A stretch of 7,069 nt of DNA from Sedimenticola_A endophacoides (GTDB lineage Bacteria; Pseudomonadota; Gammaproteobacteria; Chromatiales; Chromatiaceae), in contig PQCO01000318.1 of the NCBI GenBank assembly GCA_003062345.1, forward strand, positions 1 through 7,069, in the 5' to 3' direction. Positions within the stretch are counted from its first letter, which is position 1, and the number at the start of each line of letters is the position of its first letter. The position numbers and the translations under genes were made by a program. The notes beneath the pieces are model-generated. The model was given only the letters and a program-made list of their open reading frames with translations. It searched no databases and was not told the origin of the DNA. Positions 6,591 to 7,069 of this stretch are shown here, piece after piece.

Positions 6591-6811
6591 AGGTGGGTAG
6601 GTTAACGTGATTCCCTATGAGAGATAAAGAACTATACGCGCAAATTCTGGGTATCGAGAGTCCCTGGCAGGTCTCCGACGTGGATCTGTCCATGTCAGAT
6701 GGAGAGGTGACTGTACATGTAGAGCAGGAGCAAGGTGCGAAACAGAGTTGCCCCATCTGTGGACGGGTCTCACCTGGATATGATTCACGCAGACGCCGTT
6801 GGCGACATCTA
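6575..6811 (+). mobile_element. Remnant of an ISL3-family insertion sequence (left end)
   Basis: The element seems to start at 6575 with GGCTCTTCCCC, the GGCTCTT-like opening I associate with ISL3-family terminal repeats (from memory, not searched). This is exactly where integrase homology ends. About 40 bases inside, a transposase gene begins and runs inward, as expected for a left end. The transposase homology stops near 6811, and no matching right repeat (GGGGAAGAGCC) occurs in the remaining 258 bases, so most of the element has been deleted or replaced. An 8-base A-rich flank at 6567-6574 is where a target duplication would lie, but its partner cannot be seen. Confidence 0.65.
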
Positions 6812-6874
6812 GCCCGAATGTTTCATAAACCATTAGGTGACCACAAATACCGTACAACCAGACTAGGGTATTAG
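6617..6874 (+). pseudogene. ISL3-family transposase, N-terminal fragment
   Basis: The first ~65 codons match the N-terminus of ISL3-type DDE transposases: MRDKELYAQILGIESPW, an acidic GEVTVHVEQ strand (29-37), then the first half of the zinc-binding motif, Cys45 and Cys48 in CPICG, followed by GYDSRRRRWRHL (54-65). Complete family members are roughly 400 or more residues and continue with a second cysteine motif of the CPEHG type and a DDE catalytic domain. Here, after Leu65 (codon 6809-6811), the translation changes to unrelated ARMFHKPLGDH... and stops at 6874. The frame therefore fuses a transposase start to foreign sequence and cannot make an active transposase. It is divergent from intI and lies inside the IS that broke it. 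Confidence 0.78.
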
Positions 6875-7069
6875 CCGAGAACTAGGCAGGCCGGTAACTG
6901 TTAGCGGGGCGACGATCATTTTTTCGGGGTTGTAGCGTCCATTTGGCGCGGCTGATGAGGAAAAATCCCAGCCATTGGGCATACCATGACCTTTCCGGAC
7001 GGAAATGAGTCACTACCGCTCCGCATCGGAAATCGCTCAGGCGGTATTGATAAGCGGCGGACGGGCCTG
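6812..7069. other. Unassigned DNA at the right edge
   Basis: No recognisable gene is present. Two frames stay open to the window edge. One on the minus strand ends with TAG at 6882-6884 and is open for 62 codons to position 7069. One on the + strand starts at ATG 6986 (MTFPDGNESLPLRIG...). Neither matches a family I know, and both cover the same bases, so at most one is real. A simple stem (GGCTG/CAGCC, about 6950-6973) is weak. I searched by eye for GTTRRRY and RYYYAAC integron core sites and found none in canonical form. The sequence right after the transposase break (from 6811) reads TAGCCCGAATGTTTCATAAA and could be the edge of another element. Confidence 0.4.

Noticed and set aside
6875..6940. 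GTTAGCG near 6899 and related bases as a possible attC core site
   Set aside because: It does not fit GTTRRRY, and no matching RYYYAAC partner or intervening imperfect palindrome was found.
6952..6973. CTGATGAG resembling the core of a hammerhead ribozyme
   Set aside because: No GAAA core follows at the right spacing and the required helices II and III cannot be formed.

Overview
The window looks like a chromosomal segment of a GC-rich gammaproteobacterium. The AlaC-type aminotransferase, the ACT-domain homoserine dehydrogenase and the RpfE/COG4255-type protein all resemble gammaproteobacterial versions. The overall flavour (high GC, this gene neighbourhood) suggests a Chromatiales-like sulfur bacterium, but the order is an inference.

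Left part (1-1930). About 290 bases without a convincing gene contain a nested inverted repeat. A small secreted Hsp20/alpha-crystallin-like protein follows on the + strand (292-711). Two minus-strand genes come next: a membrane-anchored periplasmic protein of unknown function (796-1476) and a Mth938/DUF498-family protein (1562-1930).

Middle part (1931-5759). A 141-base divergent promoter region separates the DUF498 gene from a + strand amino-acid biosynthesis cluster. That cluster holds the alanine-forming aminotransferase alaC (2072-3277), the homoserine dehydrogenase hom (3377-4690) and an RpfE/phosphoglycerate-mutase-like gene (4746-5759). AlaC and Hom are linked through the pyruvate- and aspartate-derived amino-acid pathways. 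Threonine synthase (thrC), often just downstream of hom, is absent here. A perfect 11-bp hairpin occupies the short gap after hom.

Right part (5760-7069). The chromosomal gene order stops at the stop codon of the mutase-like gene. It is followed by a minus-strand integron integrase (intI) that keeps every tyrosine-recombinase catalytic residue but has lost about the first 58 residues. The loss coincides with the left end of an ISL3-family insertion sequence, of which only the end and the first ~65 transposase codons survive. Beyond position 6812 the sequence is unassigned; no attI or attC site was recognised. This is a decayed, nested mobile-DNA scar: host gene / integron integrase / broken ISL3 / unknown DNA. 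I found no clear evidence of a wholly new system. The most interesting parts are this scar, the secreted small heat-shock-like protein and the unassigned right edge.
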